64,000 nucleotides of DNA from Lactiplantibacillus daoliensis (lineage in GTDB: Bacteria; Bacillota; Bacilli; Lactobacillales; Lactobacillaceae): positions 248,001 to 312,000 of the forward strand of contig NZ_BJDH01000001.1 of NCBI RefSeq assembly GCF_005405005.1, given 5' to 3'. Shown here piece by piece: positions 47,381 through 55,737 of this stretch (position 1 is its first letter; the number at the start of each line of letters is the position of its first letter). The translations under genes and the position numbers were made by a program. A model generated the notes under the pieces. That model ran no database searches. It was not told the DNA's origin and saw only the letters and a program-made list of their open reading frames with translations.

Positions 47381-47418
47381 ACGGCAGTGACTTGACGATT
47401 TCGCCAAGTCACTGCCGT
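47381..47418. terminator. Bidirectional terminator between DUF1361 and marR genes
   Basis: ACGGCAGTGACTTG (47381-47394) and CAAGTCACTGCCGT (47405-47418) form a perfect 14-bp stem. Confidence 0.88.
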
Positions 47419-47438
47419 AACTTATTTTACAATTAAAT

Positions 47439-47948
47439 TTATAGAACTTTAGGATCGCTATAGGTTGAATGCGCACTGCGCTTATCGTGTAGCCCGCTGA
47501 AGCCACTAAAGCCCATTTCGGTCGCTTTCTTTTCCGCATCCGTAATATAGCGTAGCGTATCATCCGCCCGTTTCTCACCATAAACTTGTAACCATTGGTG
47601 GAAACGTTCGTCCGACGCCGTACTAATAGCTTGTTCAACCTTTAACCCAGCTGGGGTCAAAGAGAGATATTTAATCCGCCGATCACTCGTATTTGTCGTT
47701 TGATCAATATATTTCAAATCCAGCAAAACATTGATCTGTCGGGCAATTGCACTTCGAGAAACCCGCTGCGCATTGGCAATTTTAACCAAGGTCAACGGTT
47801 CTTTAGTCGTTGCAATCATCCGCATCACAATATAAGCCTCGAAGGTGATTTTATACGGCCGCGTTGGTACCGAGACAAAATCCCCGATGTACTTTAATAT
47901 ATGCATATAAGTTTCAACGAATTGTTCATGGATCTCTGCTTCTTTCAT
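47439..47948 (-). CDS. MarR-family transcriptional regulator
   Basis: This 169-aa winged-helix protein has the MarR core I-T-F-E-A-Y-I-V-M-R-M-I, recognition helix V-S-R-S-A-I-A-R-Q-I-N-V-L-L and wing T-S-D-R-R-I-K-Y-L-S-L-T-P-A-G. It is similar in layout to the regulator at 17.5 kb, which suggests paralogy. GGGGGG lies upstream of the ATG. The target is unknown; the antiporter gene at 48.1 kb lies upstream on the same strand. Confidence 0.9.
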   Translation of the reverse strand: MKEAEIHEQFVETYMHILKYIGDFVSVPTRPYKITFEAYIVMRMIATTKEPLTLVKIANAQRVSRSAIARQINVLLDLKYIDQTTNTSDRRIKYLSLTPAGLKVEQAISTASDERFHQWLQVYGEKRADDTLRYITDAEKKATEMGFSGFSGLHDKRSAHSTYSDPKVL

Positions 47949-48088
47949 GTTACGTCCCCCCGCTAGGTTTCACCTAAAAATCCCGTTGATAAACTAACAA
48001 TTAATTGCCAGTTCTAATCATTCACTATAAATACTATTCTAACATTATTATAACCAAGAAGGCTTACATTGCAATATAAAATAATTTA

Positions 48089-50230
48089 TTAATCGTCATC
48101 TGCTTCAAGGTCATTCAGCATTAGTAAGTTTTCAGAATAGTTAATAAACTGACGGAGTTTTGAGGCCGTTCGTAGACTGATTTGCCCACTTTCTAGTAAA
48201 TGTTGCACCCCGGCACGCTCGGCACCTAGACTTTTGATTCTGAGTGTTTGGAGCTGACGTTCATAGTCGGCTCGTGACAAACTATGATCGGCTTTCGCAC
48301 TCTCAATACGATTGCGGTAGTGAACAATCAAGTGGTACAACGCTTGTCGATCGAATTGTTGCGCATCAACACTGGTCTGTTTCAAATATTGTGAGAGTGA
48401 CTTGATGGCAGCCTTAGAGGCCACCCGTTGAATGGCTAATTGTTCTGCTCGTAATTTATCACTATCAACGGGAGTCAGCCAAACTCGGAGGCTCTGCATC
48501 CCACGCGCAAACATTAACCGCAATGAACGTAGCGTTGGTAACACCGGCTTATGCGCCGCTTGTGACAACCGTTGTTCGCGGCGATCAATCCGTCGCAAAT
48601 AAGCTTGTGCCCCTAATTTTGACGTTTCACCGGCGGCAACCATTTCCTTCACGGCTTGTCGTTCACCGGCTAACGCAACCAATCGTAACTGCATTTCATC
48701 CGTTAACATCGGCTGTAGCTCATCTGCGGTCTGTGACGCCACTTCCAAACGTCGAATCTGAAATTGTTGATCCAAGATCAAGTCGTAGGCGGCACGTTGG
48801 TTTTCGGGCCGTCGATGTTCCTCGATATTTTGAACCGCGAGTTGTAACACATAAATACGGGCCTGTTTATAAGTAAATTGTTGTGTTTGGGCTTCGCCTG
48901 ATTCCTCATGATCATCATCCACGTCGGCACCTGGAATAACCACAGCGCCATCCTCATCTAGACTGGAGCCACGGGTCATAAATGGCAAAGACTTGGCCGC
49001 CATCAGCGGTAAGATTCCAGCCGCAGACACCAGACTCACAACAATCACCCCAGCAGCGATGAAGAGCACTAAAGCCCGTTCTGGAAAAGCATCACCATTG
49101 GCAATCACAGTTGGAATCGTAAAGACCCCAGCCATCGTAATCGCCCCACGGACACCAGACAACCCCGAAAGCGTGGCAATCCGTAAACTAGGCTTTGATT
49201 TTTCATGATTACGAAGCCAAGTAATCAACATATAACCATACGTCCACGCCACTCGAATCAGCAGTAAAATTCCCCAAACAATTAAGACATCAAAGACGGC
49301 ATGCAGTGTATTCGTATGATTTCCTTCAATGGTCGCTTGCGTCGCAACTGGCAATTCAATGCCTAAAATCAAGAAAATGATCCCATTCAATAAGTAAACA
49401 ATAATATTCCAAACTTTTTCCGTCACTAATCGTAGTTCTGGCGCATCTTCGGCCTCATGCGTGCCTTGTACGTGCGCTAAAACACCCGCAGCTACCACGG
49501 CAACAACCCCAGAAGCGTGGAACCATTCTTCTGCAATAAAGTAGATTGCGAAGGGGGTCAAAATTTGTAGGACCACGTTAAACACCGTATCATTGATACC
49601 TTCACGGCGTAAAACATCGCGGATGAGTTGAATCACCGTAATTAAAGCTAATCCAACTGCTAATCCGACTAAACTGATGTAAAAGAAATCACCAACGGCT
49701 TTACCCAGCACAAAACTCCCAGTAACCGCCGCTGCCAATGCATATTTAAACCCAATCAAACCACTGGCATCATTAATCAGGCTTTCGCCACTGACCAAAT
49801 GCAAGATTTCTTTAGGCAGTTTAACCCCTTCAGAAATCGATTGCACCGCCACTGGATCGGTTGGTGAAAGAATAGCAGCCAATGCGATACTGACCGCTAA
49901 TGGAATCGTAGGAATGAGGACATGAACTAAAAAGCCCCCTAAAATGGTGGTAATAAATACGAGCACGATTGCGTTGGCAAAGATCGCCCCGCGAAGTTCC
50001 CACAACTCTTGTTTTGGGAACTGTCTGCCATCGTTGTACAGCATCGGCGCAATGAAAACTAGCATAAACCAGTCCGTTTGCAGCTTAACTTGTACGTTTA
50101 ATAATAAAGCCACTCCTAGACCCAGCCCGACTTGAATCAAACTGACCGGGATTGCGACTAGATAGTGGCTCAACACATTCGACAGCAGCACTAAACATGC
50201 CAATAAAATCACTAATTCAATGATCGGCAT
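48089..50230 (-). CDS. CPA1-family Na+/H+ antiporter
   Basis: This membrane exchanger exports sodium (or potassium) for protons. The 713-aa protein has about 12 membrane helices over residues 1-410. The CPA1 signature A-I-L-S-P-T-D-P-V-A-V is in helix 5 and G-E-S-L-I-N-D-A-S-G follows in helix 6, containing the ion-binding Asp. The L-S-G-V-R-G-A-I-T-M-A-G region also matches. A long cytoplasmic tail (about 415-713) rich in charged helices is typical of the YjcE/NhaP branch. AAAGGAGG precedes the ATG. No partner genes. Confidence 0.92.
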   Translation of the reverse strand: MPIIELVILLACLVLLSNVLSHYLVAIPVSLIQVGLGLGVALLLNVQVKLQTDWFMLVFIAPMLYNDGRQFPKQELWELRGAIFANAIVLVFITTILGGFLVHVLIPTIPLAVSIALAAILSPTDPVAVQSISEGVKLPKEILHLVSGESLINDASGLIGFKYALAAAVTGSFVLGKAVGDFFYISLVGLAVGLALITVIQLIRDVLRREGINDTVFNVVLQILTPFAIYFIAEEWFHASGVVAVVAAGVLAHVQGTHEAEDAPELRLVTEKVWNIIVYLLNGIIFLILGIELPVATQATIEGNHTNTLHAVFDVLIVWGILLLIRVAWTYGYMLITWLRNHEKSKPSLRIATLSGLSGVRGAITMAGVFTIPTVIANGDAFPERALVLFIAAGVIVVSLVSAAGILPLMAAKSLPFMTRGSSLDEDGAVVIPGADVDDDHEESGEAQTQQFTYKQARIYVLQLAVQNIEEHRRPENQRAAYDLILDQQFQIRRLEVASQTADELQPMLTDEMQLRLVALAGERQAVKEMVAAGETSKLGAQAYLRRIDRREQRLSQAAHKPVLPTLRSLRLMFARGMQSLRVWLTPVDSDKLRAEQLAIQRVASKAAIKSLSQYLKQTSVDAQQFDRQALYHLIVHYRNRIESAKADHSLSRADYERQLQTLRIKSLGAERAGVQHLLESGQISLRTASKLRQFINYSENLLMLNDLEADDD

Positions 50231-50270
50231 TAAAGTGGTTGCCTCCTTTATTCAATAATGTTTAATTAGA

Positions 50271-51173
50271 CTAGGCATCTTCCCCGATAATCCGAACTTC
50301 GGTTTCGAGGTGGACCCCAAACTTCTCATAAACAACTTTTTGGACATAATGAATCATATCCATGTAATCGGTCGCGGTAGCGTGATCGATATTAATGATG
50401 AATCCGGCGTGTTTTTTCGACACTTGGGCACCACCAATTTGATGACCTTGTAAGCCGGCATCATGAATCAGTTTACCAGTAAAGTACCCAGTTGGTCGCT
50501 TGAAAACACTCCCGCAAGACGGCCATTCGAGTGGTTGTTTCGATGCCCGTAAGGTATTTAATTCATCCATCCGTGCCTGAATTGCTGGTTGCTTACCAGG
50601 CTTCAGCTTAAAGGTAGCCGTAACAACCGTATCATCATAATCCTGAACCGTACTATGCCGATAGCCGAAGTCGAGGTCAGCATTCGACAATGTCTTCAAT
50701 TGGCCTTCGCGGGTCAATACAGTGACTTCTTCAATGACTTCGCTCATCTCACCACCGTAAGCACCGGCATTCATAAAGACTGCGCCACCAACACTACCAG
50801 GAATTCCAGCAGCAAATTCTAGTCCGGTTAGACTCGCGTGACAAGCGGCTTTAGTCGTTGCAATAAGAGCCGCACCGGCCTCAGCCACAACTTCAGTTTC
50901 ACTGGCATGAATCTGAGACATTCTGGTTAAAATAAGGGTTAATCCGCGAATGCCACCATCTTTGACAATCAGGTTACTAGCATTGCCGATAACGGTTAAT
51001 GGTAATTCGTGGCGATTGGCATATTCGATTAACTGCTTAGTCTCACTGATTGATTTTGGAAATGCAACGTAATCAGCAGGACCACCAGTTTTAGTATTTG
51101 TATAATGACTCAGTGATTCATCTTTTTTAATTTCAATGGCTGGGAAACTGGCCAACACATCTTGGGTCATGGG
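50271..51173 (-). CDS. murB: UDP-N-acetylenolpyruvoylglucosamine reductase
   Basis: MurB reduces UDP-GlcNAc-enolpyruvate with NADPH to UDP-MurNAc for peptidoglycan. It is a 300-aa FAD protein. FAD-binding segments are [11 protein letters not shown] and [20 protein letters not shown]. Catalytic-site residues are in [12 protein letters not shown] and the C-terminal L-E-T-E-V. The ATG at 51173 follows AAAGGA at good spacing; an ATG five codons upstream contains that ribosome site downstream of itself. It is a single gene, not in a mur cluster. Confidence 0.97.
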   Translation of the reverse strand, partial: PMTQDVLASFPAIEIKKDESLSHYTNTKTGGPADYVAFPKSISETKQLIEYANRHELPLTVIGNASNLIVKDGGIRGLTLILTRMSQIHASETEVVAEAGAALIATTKAACHASLTGLEFAAGIPGSVGGAVFMNAGAYGGEMSEVIEEVTVLTREGQLKTLSNADLDFGYRHSTVQDYDDTVVTATFKLKPGKQPAIQARMDELNTLRASKQPLEWPSCGSVFKRPTGYFTGKLIHDAGLQGHQIGGAQVSKKHAGFIINIDHATATDYMDMIHYVQKVVYEKFGVHLETEVRIIGEDA

Positions 51174-51225
51174 TAAAGTTCCTTTCATGGTTCAATTTAC
51201 TTTTAATTGATTGTTTTTCCGTACC

Positions 51226-51400
51226 GCCAGTGACTGGTAGGCCTGCACACAGTGGGGTAACCACGAAGCCAAAATGCGGTCTTCGAGGCGGTTCTTCAAC
51301 TTACCCAAACCGTAAGCTGAGGAACCCGACCCGTGCTGTAAGTTGGCCCAAAACGCCAACTAACACCACCTTCACTGTGTTTGACCTATCAGTCACTGGC
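51226..51400. repeat. Multi-hairpin element upstream of murB
   Basis: GCCAGTGACTG (51226-51236) and CAGTCACTGGC (51390-51400) close a 175-base element. CACAGTG (51246-51252) and CACTGTG (51373-51379) continue the stem. Inside is an AAGTTGGC / GCCAACT hairpin (about 51340-51361) and a GGTAA..TTACC stem. No similarity to the four-copy repeat is obvious. No gene. Confidence 0.55.
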
Positions 51401-51530
51401 TAAATTACGCGGCCACTATCTATCATCTTTAATTTTTACAGCTAAAAGCCTGTCGCAATTGATTCCACTTATCGCAGAACACAGCCATGCTTGCAAAAAA
51501 GACAATACTATGACGTTCAGTAGACTAGCG

Positions 51531-51669
51531 CAGGTTGCTCTAGATGATACCAAGTGGTGAATTTTAACTAGGTTGAGTGATCTCCTCGACTTAGTTAAAA
51601 CCCGGCTCACGAAACTGATTTCGGCTCGTAAACGTGTCCACCACGTTCCAGTATCATCCAGAACAACTG
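51531..51669. repeat. Second multi-hairpin element between murB and the dehydrogenase gene
   Basis: GATGATAC (51543-51550) pairs with GTATCATC (51651-51658). The stem extends outward through CAGGTTGCTCTA / CAGAACAACTG and inward through GTGGTG / CCACCAC. Inside are TTTTAACTA / TTAGTTAAAA and CGAAA / TTTCG hairpins. The interval 51401-51530 shows nothing further. Confidence 0.5.
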
Positions 51670-51714
51670 AAGCGGAAAGGCAACTTCAATTTATTCAATT
51701 AATGATAGCACTTT

Positions 51715-52617
51715 TTAATCGCTTAATAAATGACGGCACACCGCATGACTCGTAATGGCTGACGCTGGATCTACTGGATTGGTGCCGTGCGTGGCAACTG
51801 CTGTTAAAAAGGCTCGAATCAATGGTGCGAAACCGCGTTTTTCTAATGTAGGCGTCCAATCTGGGAACGCCGTTGTGGTCGTTTGTGCCGTACGATAAGT
51901 CGTTAAACGACTTAAATCGCTAACCATCGCTCGTTTAGCGGTTGCTTGAACCGTCGACGTTTCAAGGTTGACCCCACCGCGCATGTTCGTCACAACTTGT
52001 AACTGCTCATGAGCAGTTTGTGCCGTAAAATAACCTTGTTCTAGTTTGCCGTCAGCACTTGCAACTATCCGACCGGTTGTGGTCACTAAAGGCTCGTCCA
52101 ACAAGAATAATCCGGTATCCACACTATGAATCATTAAATCAAAAACGGCGGTTTCTACGTCCTGATCACTAGTTTCACGAACTTTTTCCACCATAATCAA
52201 CCGTTTATCCGAAATTGCTTTCAACTGCTGATTCAACGGCGCAAATCGACGATTAAACCCACAGGTTAACAGTAAGTGGTGGGCCGCCGCTAAGTCATAG
52301 AGCCCCTGGACTTCCTGCAAATTCATTGAAACTGGTTTGTCGACATACACATTGATGTCCGCCAACAACAATTTTTTGATAATTGCTGCATGCGTCGCGG
52401 TCGGCGTATGCACAAACACCGCAGCCGGCTTGACCGCCATCAGGTCATCTAAAGTTGCATGCGTCTGTGTAAAACCATATTCTGCTGCTAACTGGGGCCT
52501 TTTTTCAGGATTGCGCGTCGTTAAATGAAACTCATACTGATCCTGCATTCCCGCCATCACTGGCAAATAAGCTTTTTGCGCAATATTGCCCAAACCGAGT
52601 ACACCAATTTTTATCAT
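51715..52617 (-). CDS. Gfo/Idh/MocA-family oxidoreductase (MviM-like)
   Basis: This NAD(P)-dependent dehydrogenase has 300 aa. The N-terminal Rossmann fold has I-G-V-L-G-L-G-N-I-A-Q-K-A-Y-L-P-V and V-F-V-H-T-P-T-A-T-H. Y-V-D-K-P-V-S-M contains the E/D-K-P signature Lys. The C-terminal domain has M-I-H-S-V-D-T-G in place of the usual D-x-G-x-H-x-x-D region. The substrate is unknown; relatives act on sugars, inositols or biliverdin-like compounds. TTGGAGG precedes the ATG. Confidence 0.88.
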   Translation of the reverse strand: MIKIGVLGLGNIAQKAYLPVMAGMQDQYEFHLTTRNPEKRPQLAAEYGFTQTHATLDDLMAVKPAAVFVHTPTATHAAIIKKLLLADINVYVDKPVSMNLQEVQGLYDLAAAHHLLLTCGFNRRFAPLNQQLKAISDKRLIMVEKVRETSDQDVETAVFDLMIHSVDTGLFLLDEPLVTTTGRIVASADGKLEQGYFTAQTAHEQLQVVTNMRGGVNLETSTVQATAKRAMVSDLSRLTTYRTAQTTTTAFPDWTPTLEKRGFAPLIRAFLTAVATHGTNPVDPASAITSHAVCRHLLSD

Positions 52618-52688
52618 ATGAAATCCTCCAATTTAACTCATCGAATGCGGTACAATTGAACTATTAACAATAGAAAGGCGTTGACATT

Positions 52689-53444
52689 ATGAAATTTATC
52701 TCTTGGAACGTCAATGGCCTACGAGCCGCAGTTAAACATGGCTTCGTCGACCGTTTTAATGAGCTGGATGCAGACGCGTTCTGCCTGCAAGAAACTAAAC
52801 TCCAGGCTGGTCAAATTGACCTTGATTTACCAGGCTATCATCAATATTGGAATTATGCGGAACGCAAAGGTTACTCTGGCACCGCCATTTTTACTAAAAA
52901 TGAACCCTTAAACGTCACTTACGGGATTGGTGTCCCTGAGCATGATACAGAAGGCCGCGTGATTACTTTGGAATACGCGGATTACTATCTCATTACTTGT
53001 TACACCCCTAACTCCGGCGGTGAACTCAAACGACTTGCCTACCGCCAAACTTGGGAAGACGCCTTTTTGGCCTACATTAATGGGCTAAACGAAAACAAGC
53101 CCGTCATTTTCTGCGGTGATTTAAATGTCGCCCACGAAAATATTGATTTAAAAAACTGGCAGAGTAACCATCATAGCGCCGGTTTCACCGATGAAGAACG
53201 TGGCAAATTTAATCGGCTTCTCGCTAGCGGCTATACTGATACTTTCCGTCACTTTTATCCCGATCAAACGGGCATCTATTCGTGGTGGAGCTATCGCGCT
53301 CATGCTCGCGAAAACAATTCCGGTTGGCGGATTGATTACTTCATCACCGCTGACAAGCTGAACGATCGCCTTTTAAACGCCCGAATTTTAACAGACGTGT
53401 TGGGTTCCGACCACTGTCCAGTTGAATTGGATATCAGAATCTAA
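52689..53444 (+). CDS. exoA: Exodeoxyribonuclease III / AP endonuclease
   Basis: This 251-aa metal-dependent nuclease is for base-excision repair. All exonuclease III motifs are visible: W-N-V-N-G-L-R-A, Q-E-T-K-L, Y-T-P-N-S-G, G-D-L-N-V-A-H, W-R-I-D-Y-F and G-S-D-H-C-P-V. AAAGGCG precedes the ATG. Together with ung at 56.7 kb the window carries two steps of uracil repair, though not in one operon. A DEDDh exonuclease gene follows on the same strand after 66 bases. Confidence 0.95.
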   Translation: MKFISWNVNGLRAAVKHGFVDRFNELDADAFCLQETKLQAGQIDLDLPGYHQYWNYAERKGYSGTAIFTKNEPLNVTYGIGVPEHDTEGRVITLEYADYYLITCYTPNSGGELKRLAYRQTWEDAFLAYINGLNENKPVIFCGDLNVAHENIDLKNWQSNHHSAGFTDEERGKFNRLLASGYTDTFRHFYPDQTGIYSWWSYRAHARENNSGWRIDYFITADKLNDRLLNARILTDVLGSDHCPVELDIRI

Positions 53445-53510
53445 AACTTGATTTTCGTGACTAATCCAAGTACGATTAGCCCATAATCTTTAGAAATGTA
53501 GGTGAATTGG

Positions 53511-54047
53511 TTGAATTTTGTCGCCATGGATTTTGAAACCGCCAGTGGCAAGCGTGATAGCGCCTGTTCATTGGCCCTCACCATCGTTCGCAACAATCAA
53601 ATTGCGGATGAATTTTATACCCTGATCAAACCCGAAACCGACTTTTTCTGGCGCAACATTCAAATCCACGGGATTCATCCCGAAGATGTTGCCGATGCGC
53701 CCAAATTTCCAGCGGTTTGGGAACATATCCAGCCTTTTTTCCAGCGAGATCGACTCGTTATTGCACATAACGCGCCATTTGATACGGGTGTTTTACGTCA
53801 AACGCTGGCACATTACGGCATTAGCGCACCAGAATATCTCTCAATGGATACAGTAAAAACCAGTCGGAAATTCTATCCAGAACTGCCTAATCACAAACTC
53901 GATACCATGTGTCGTGCCTTAGACATTGAACTGCAACATCATCATAATGCGCTGGATGATAGTTTAGCCTGCGCGAACATTCTCATTACGGAAGCAGAAC
54001 AGTTCGGTGCCGAACAACTCAAACCATTCGTTCGGGTCCAAGGTTAA
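53511..54047 (+). CDS. DnaQ/PolC-epsilon-like 3'-5' exonuclease (DEDDh)
   Basis: This is a 178-aa single-domain exonuclease. Exo I is F-V-A-M-D-F-E-T-A (Asp/Glu), Exo II is V-I-A-H-N-A-P-F-D, and Exo III is H-H-N-A-L-D-D-S-L-A with the DEDDh His. The likely start is TTG at 53511, five bases after AGGTGA; an in-frame GTG at 53502 overlaps that site. It may act in repair or RNA processing. It follows exoA and may be read from the same transcript. Confidence 0.9.
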   Translation: MNFVAMDFETASGKRDSACSLALTIVRNNQIADEFYTLIKPETDFFWRNIQIHGIHPEDVADAPKFPAVWEHIQPFFQRDRLVIAHNAPFDTGVLRQTLAHYGISAPEYLSMDTVKTSRKFYPELPNHKLDTMCRALDIELQHHHNALDDSLACANILITEAEQFGAEQLKPFVRVQG

Positions 54048-54051
54048 TTAA

Positions 54052-54097
54052 AAAGTGGGTCAAACAGCTATTAATGGCGGTTTGACCCACTTTTTTT
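54052..54097 (+). terminator. Terminator after the DEDDh exonuclease gene
   Basis: AAAGTGGGTCAAAC (54052-54065) and GTTTGACCCACTTT (54080-54093) form a perfect 14-bp stem, then four more T. Confidence 0.93.
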
Positions 54098-54125
54098 AGA
54101 CTTCTAACTAAGGGTTGCAAGTTAA

Positions 54126-54546
54126 CAATGGCTGGTCGGCACCACTATGTCAGTAATCGGGCAATGAAAACTAGTCGATTACTGCCGCTTCCGGTTGTTA
54201 CCGATAACATGCGGTCGTGGGACCGGTTCAAGCCTTAGAAACGCCTTGAACCTCGTCCGATGCTATCAGCAACAACCTCCAGCTAATTCTGTAAATCCGT
54301 TATTTACGCTTAGCGGAGTCAGTCAAAATCGATGTGCAGTGTCGGCAAGATTAGTCGGCATTCTTAGATGACTAATCTCGCGGTGCACTTCAAAGACGCG
54401 TTTTGTCGGCTTGGAAGTGAGGCGCCAGACCGTACCTTGGCTGGCGCCGTCCCCCACAGCACACCGATTTTGACTGACGGAGCACTAAATTTAGGTGAGT
54501 CTACTTTAGGCGTAATAGTTACTGGTACTGCTACCTTTGAGCCTTT
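54126..54546 (-). repeat. Structured dispersed repeat, copy D (full length)
   Basis: The closing stem is 54318-54337 against 54469-54488, 19 of 20 pairs; the exception is G-U only on the minus RNA. Hairpin 2 begins CACTTC / GAAGTG where other copies have CAATTC / GAATTG, a compensated change. Hairpin 3 is a perfect GGCGCCAG / CTGGCGCC. The left module carries an extra GGTTCAAG / CTTGAACC hairpin inside the loop relative to copy C. It ends at the stop of the minus-strand GNAT gene. A plus-strand open frame of 62 codons here is considered spurious. Confidence 0.82.
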
Positions 54547-55069
54547 AAACTTCTAAAACCATATCAATGGCGGCAACCTTTTTGCCGGTTGGATCAACGA
54601 CATTATAGCTGGCTGGCGTTACTTGCTTGAACCCTAGATGCTGGTATAGCTTAGTCGCCCGCTCATTTCGCAACTGGACGGTCAACACTAATTGACTTAA
54701 AGTGCTGAAATCTTGGGCCCAATAAATCACTTCTTCTACCAGTGCCGTCCCTAAACCTTGACCCCAGTACTTTTTTAAGACTGCAACACCGACTTCACCT
54801 TTTTGTTTGATTAAATCGTCCGTTGCTTGAACTGTCCCGACCCCAATCAAGTCATCACCCAACGACGCCACAAAAATTGTATTCGTCGTCGTTCGGGTAA
54901 TCTGTTCAATCTGACTACGTTCCTCAGCTTCACTTAACTCACCCAAACCATCATCAATCGTAAACGTATTTGACTCGGCTGCTAATTGCATCAGTAAGGT
55001 TAATAATTGCGCCGCATCGGAAGCTTCCGCTGGGCGGACATCGACAACTTCTGCTGTCATGCTTGTCAC
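54545..55069 (-). CDS. GNAT-family N-acetyltransferase
   Basis: This 174-aa acetyl-CoA-dependent acyltransferase has the GNAT core: I-G-V-G-T-V-Q (strand 4) and V-L-K-K-Y-W-G-Q-G-L-G-T-A-L-V (acetyl-CoA P-loop, Q/R-x-x-G-x-G/A). V-Q-L-R-N-E-R-A-T-K-L-Y-Q-H-L-G-F-K ends the fold. Its start overlaps the tsaE stop by 4 bases. In many bacteria tsaE is followed by rimI, but this sequence does not look clearly like RimI, so the acceptor is left open. Repeat D begins immediately after the stop. Confidence 0.9.
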   Translation of the reverse strand: MTSMTAEVVDVRPAEASDAAQLLTLLMQLAAESNTFTIDDGLGELSEAEERSQIEQITRTTTNTIFVASLGDDLIGVGTVQATDDLIKQKGEVGVAVLKKYWGQGLGTALVEEVIYWAQDFSTLSQLVLTVQLRNERATKLYQHLGFKQVTPASYNVVDPTGKKVAAIDMVLEV

Positions 55070-55542
55070 CCCTCTAATTTATCAACCAACTTTTGATAGT
55101 GGGTCCCGTTTGGTTCAAACTTAATTGTTCGCGTCTCATCTTGGTCATCCGTACGATTGAGTGCAATGCGCAAATAGTCGTTTGGGAGTAGGTCACTCAT
55201 AAACTCTGACCACTCAACGACACTCACGCCATCGCCATCAAAATATTCGTCTAGACCCAAGTCCTCCGCACCACCATCTTCCAAACGATAAATATCCATG
55301 TGATACAGCGGCATCCGCCCTTGATGATACTCACGAACCAAGGTGAATGTTGGACTCTTAACATTTTTTTCAATTCCCAAACTTTTGGCTAGGCCTTTAG
55401 TAAAGGTCGTCTTGCCTGCACCTAAATCACCATCTAACAAAATTAAGTCACCCGGCTGCACTAATTGGCCAAGTTTGGCACCAAGCTGCATGGTTTGTTC
55501 CGGGGACGTGACTGTTACAGTTTTCATATTATTTTCAGCCAT
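55066..55542 (-). CDS. tsaE: tRNA threonylcarbamoyladenosine biosynthesis ATPase TsaE
   Basis: TsaE works with TsaB/TsaD to form t6A37 in ANN-decoding tRNAs. The Walker A motif G-D-L-G-A-G-K-T-T-F-T-K-G-L is at about residue 38. H-M-D-I-Y-R-L-E and V-V-E-W-S-E-F match the family. The start is uncertain. GGAGG directly abuts the ATG at 55542, and the next in-frame ATG at 55527 is 15 bases away. A still earlier ATG at 55560 lacks a ribosome site. It is translationally coupled to the GNAT gene. Confidence 0.92.
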   Translation of the reverse strand: MAENNMKTVTVTSPEQTMQLGAKLGQLVQPGDLILLDGDLGAGKTTFTKGLAKSLGIEKNVKSPTFTLVREYHQGRMPLYHMDIYRLEDGGAEDLGLDEYFDGDGVSVVEWSEFMSDLLPNDYLRIALNRTDDQDETRTIKFEPNGTHYQKLVDKLEG

Positions 55543-55562
55543 CCTCCATTCGATTTGCATTC

Positions 55563-55654
55563 AGATTGTCGGGATTTGTGCTTACTTGCCCGCCAAGTTC
55601 CAGCATCACCAGAACCAACTGGCAGGAGGCAATAACCACACGACCTCACAATCT
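55563..55654. repeat. Compact hairpin element upstream of tsaE
   Basis: AGATTGT (55563-55569) and ACAATCT (55648-55654) close about 92 bases. GTG../..CAC and TTGCC / GGCAA stems lie inside, with GCCA / TGGC at the core. It lies between the pta terminator and tsaE and could be a leader structure. No gene. Confidence 0.45.
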
Positions 55655-55675
55655 AAATTTCCTTCTATCATATTA

Positions 55676-55725
55676 TAAAAAAAACGCGAGAAACTTCAAA
55701 GACCAAGCTCTGAAGTTTCTCCCGC
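55676..55725 (-). terminator. pta terminator
   Basis: CGGGAGAAACTTCA folds on TGAAGTTTCTCGCG on the minus strand (one mismatch), then eight T. Confidence 0.9.
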
Positions 55726-55737
55726 TTAACAAACTAA

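Noticed and set aside
54368-54556. 62-codon plus-strand frame in repeat D
   Set aside because: It lies wholly within the structured repeat, has no ribosome site, and stem changes between copies preserve pairing rather than the frame.
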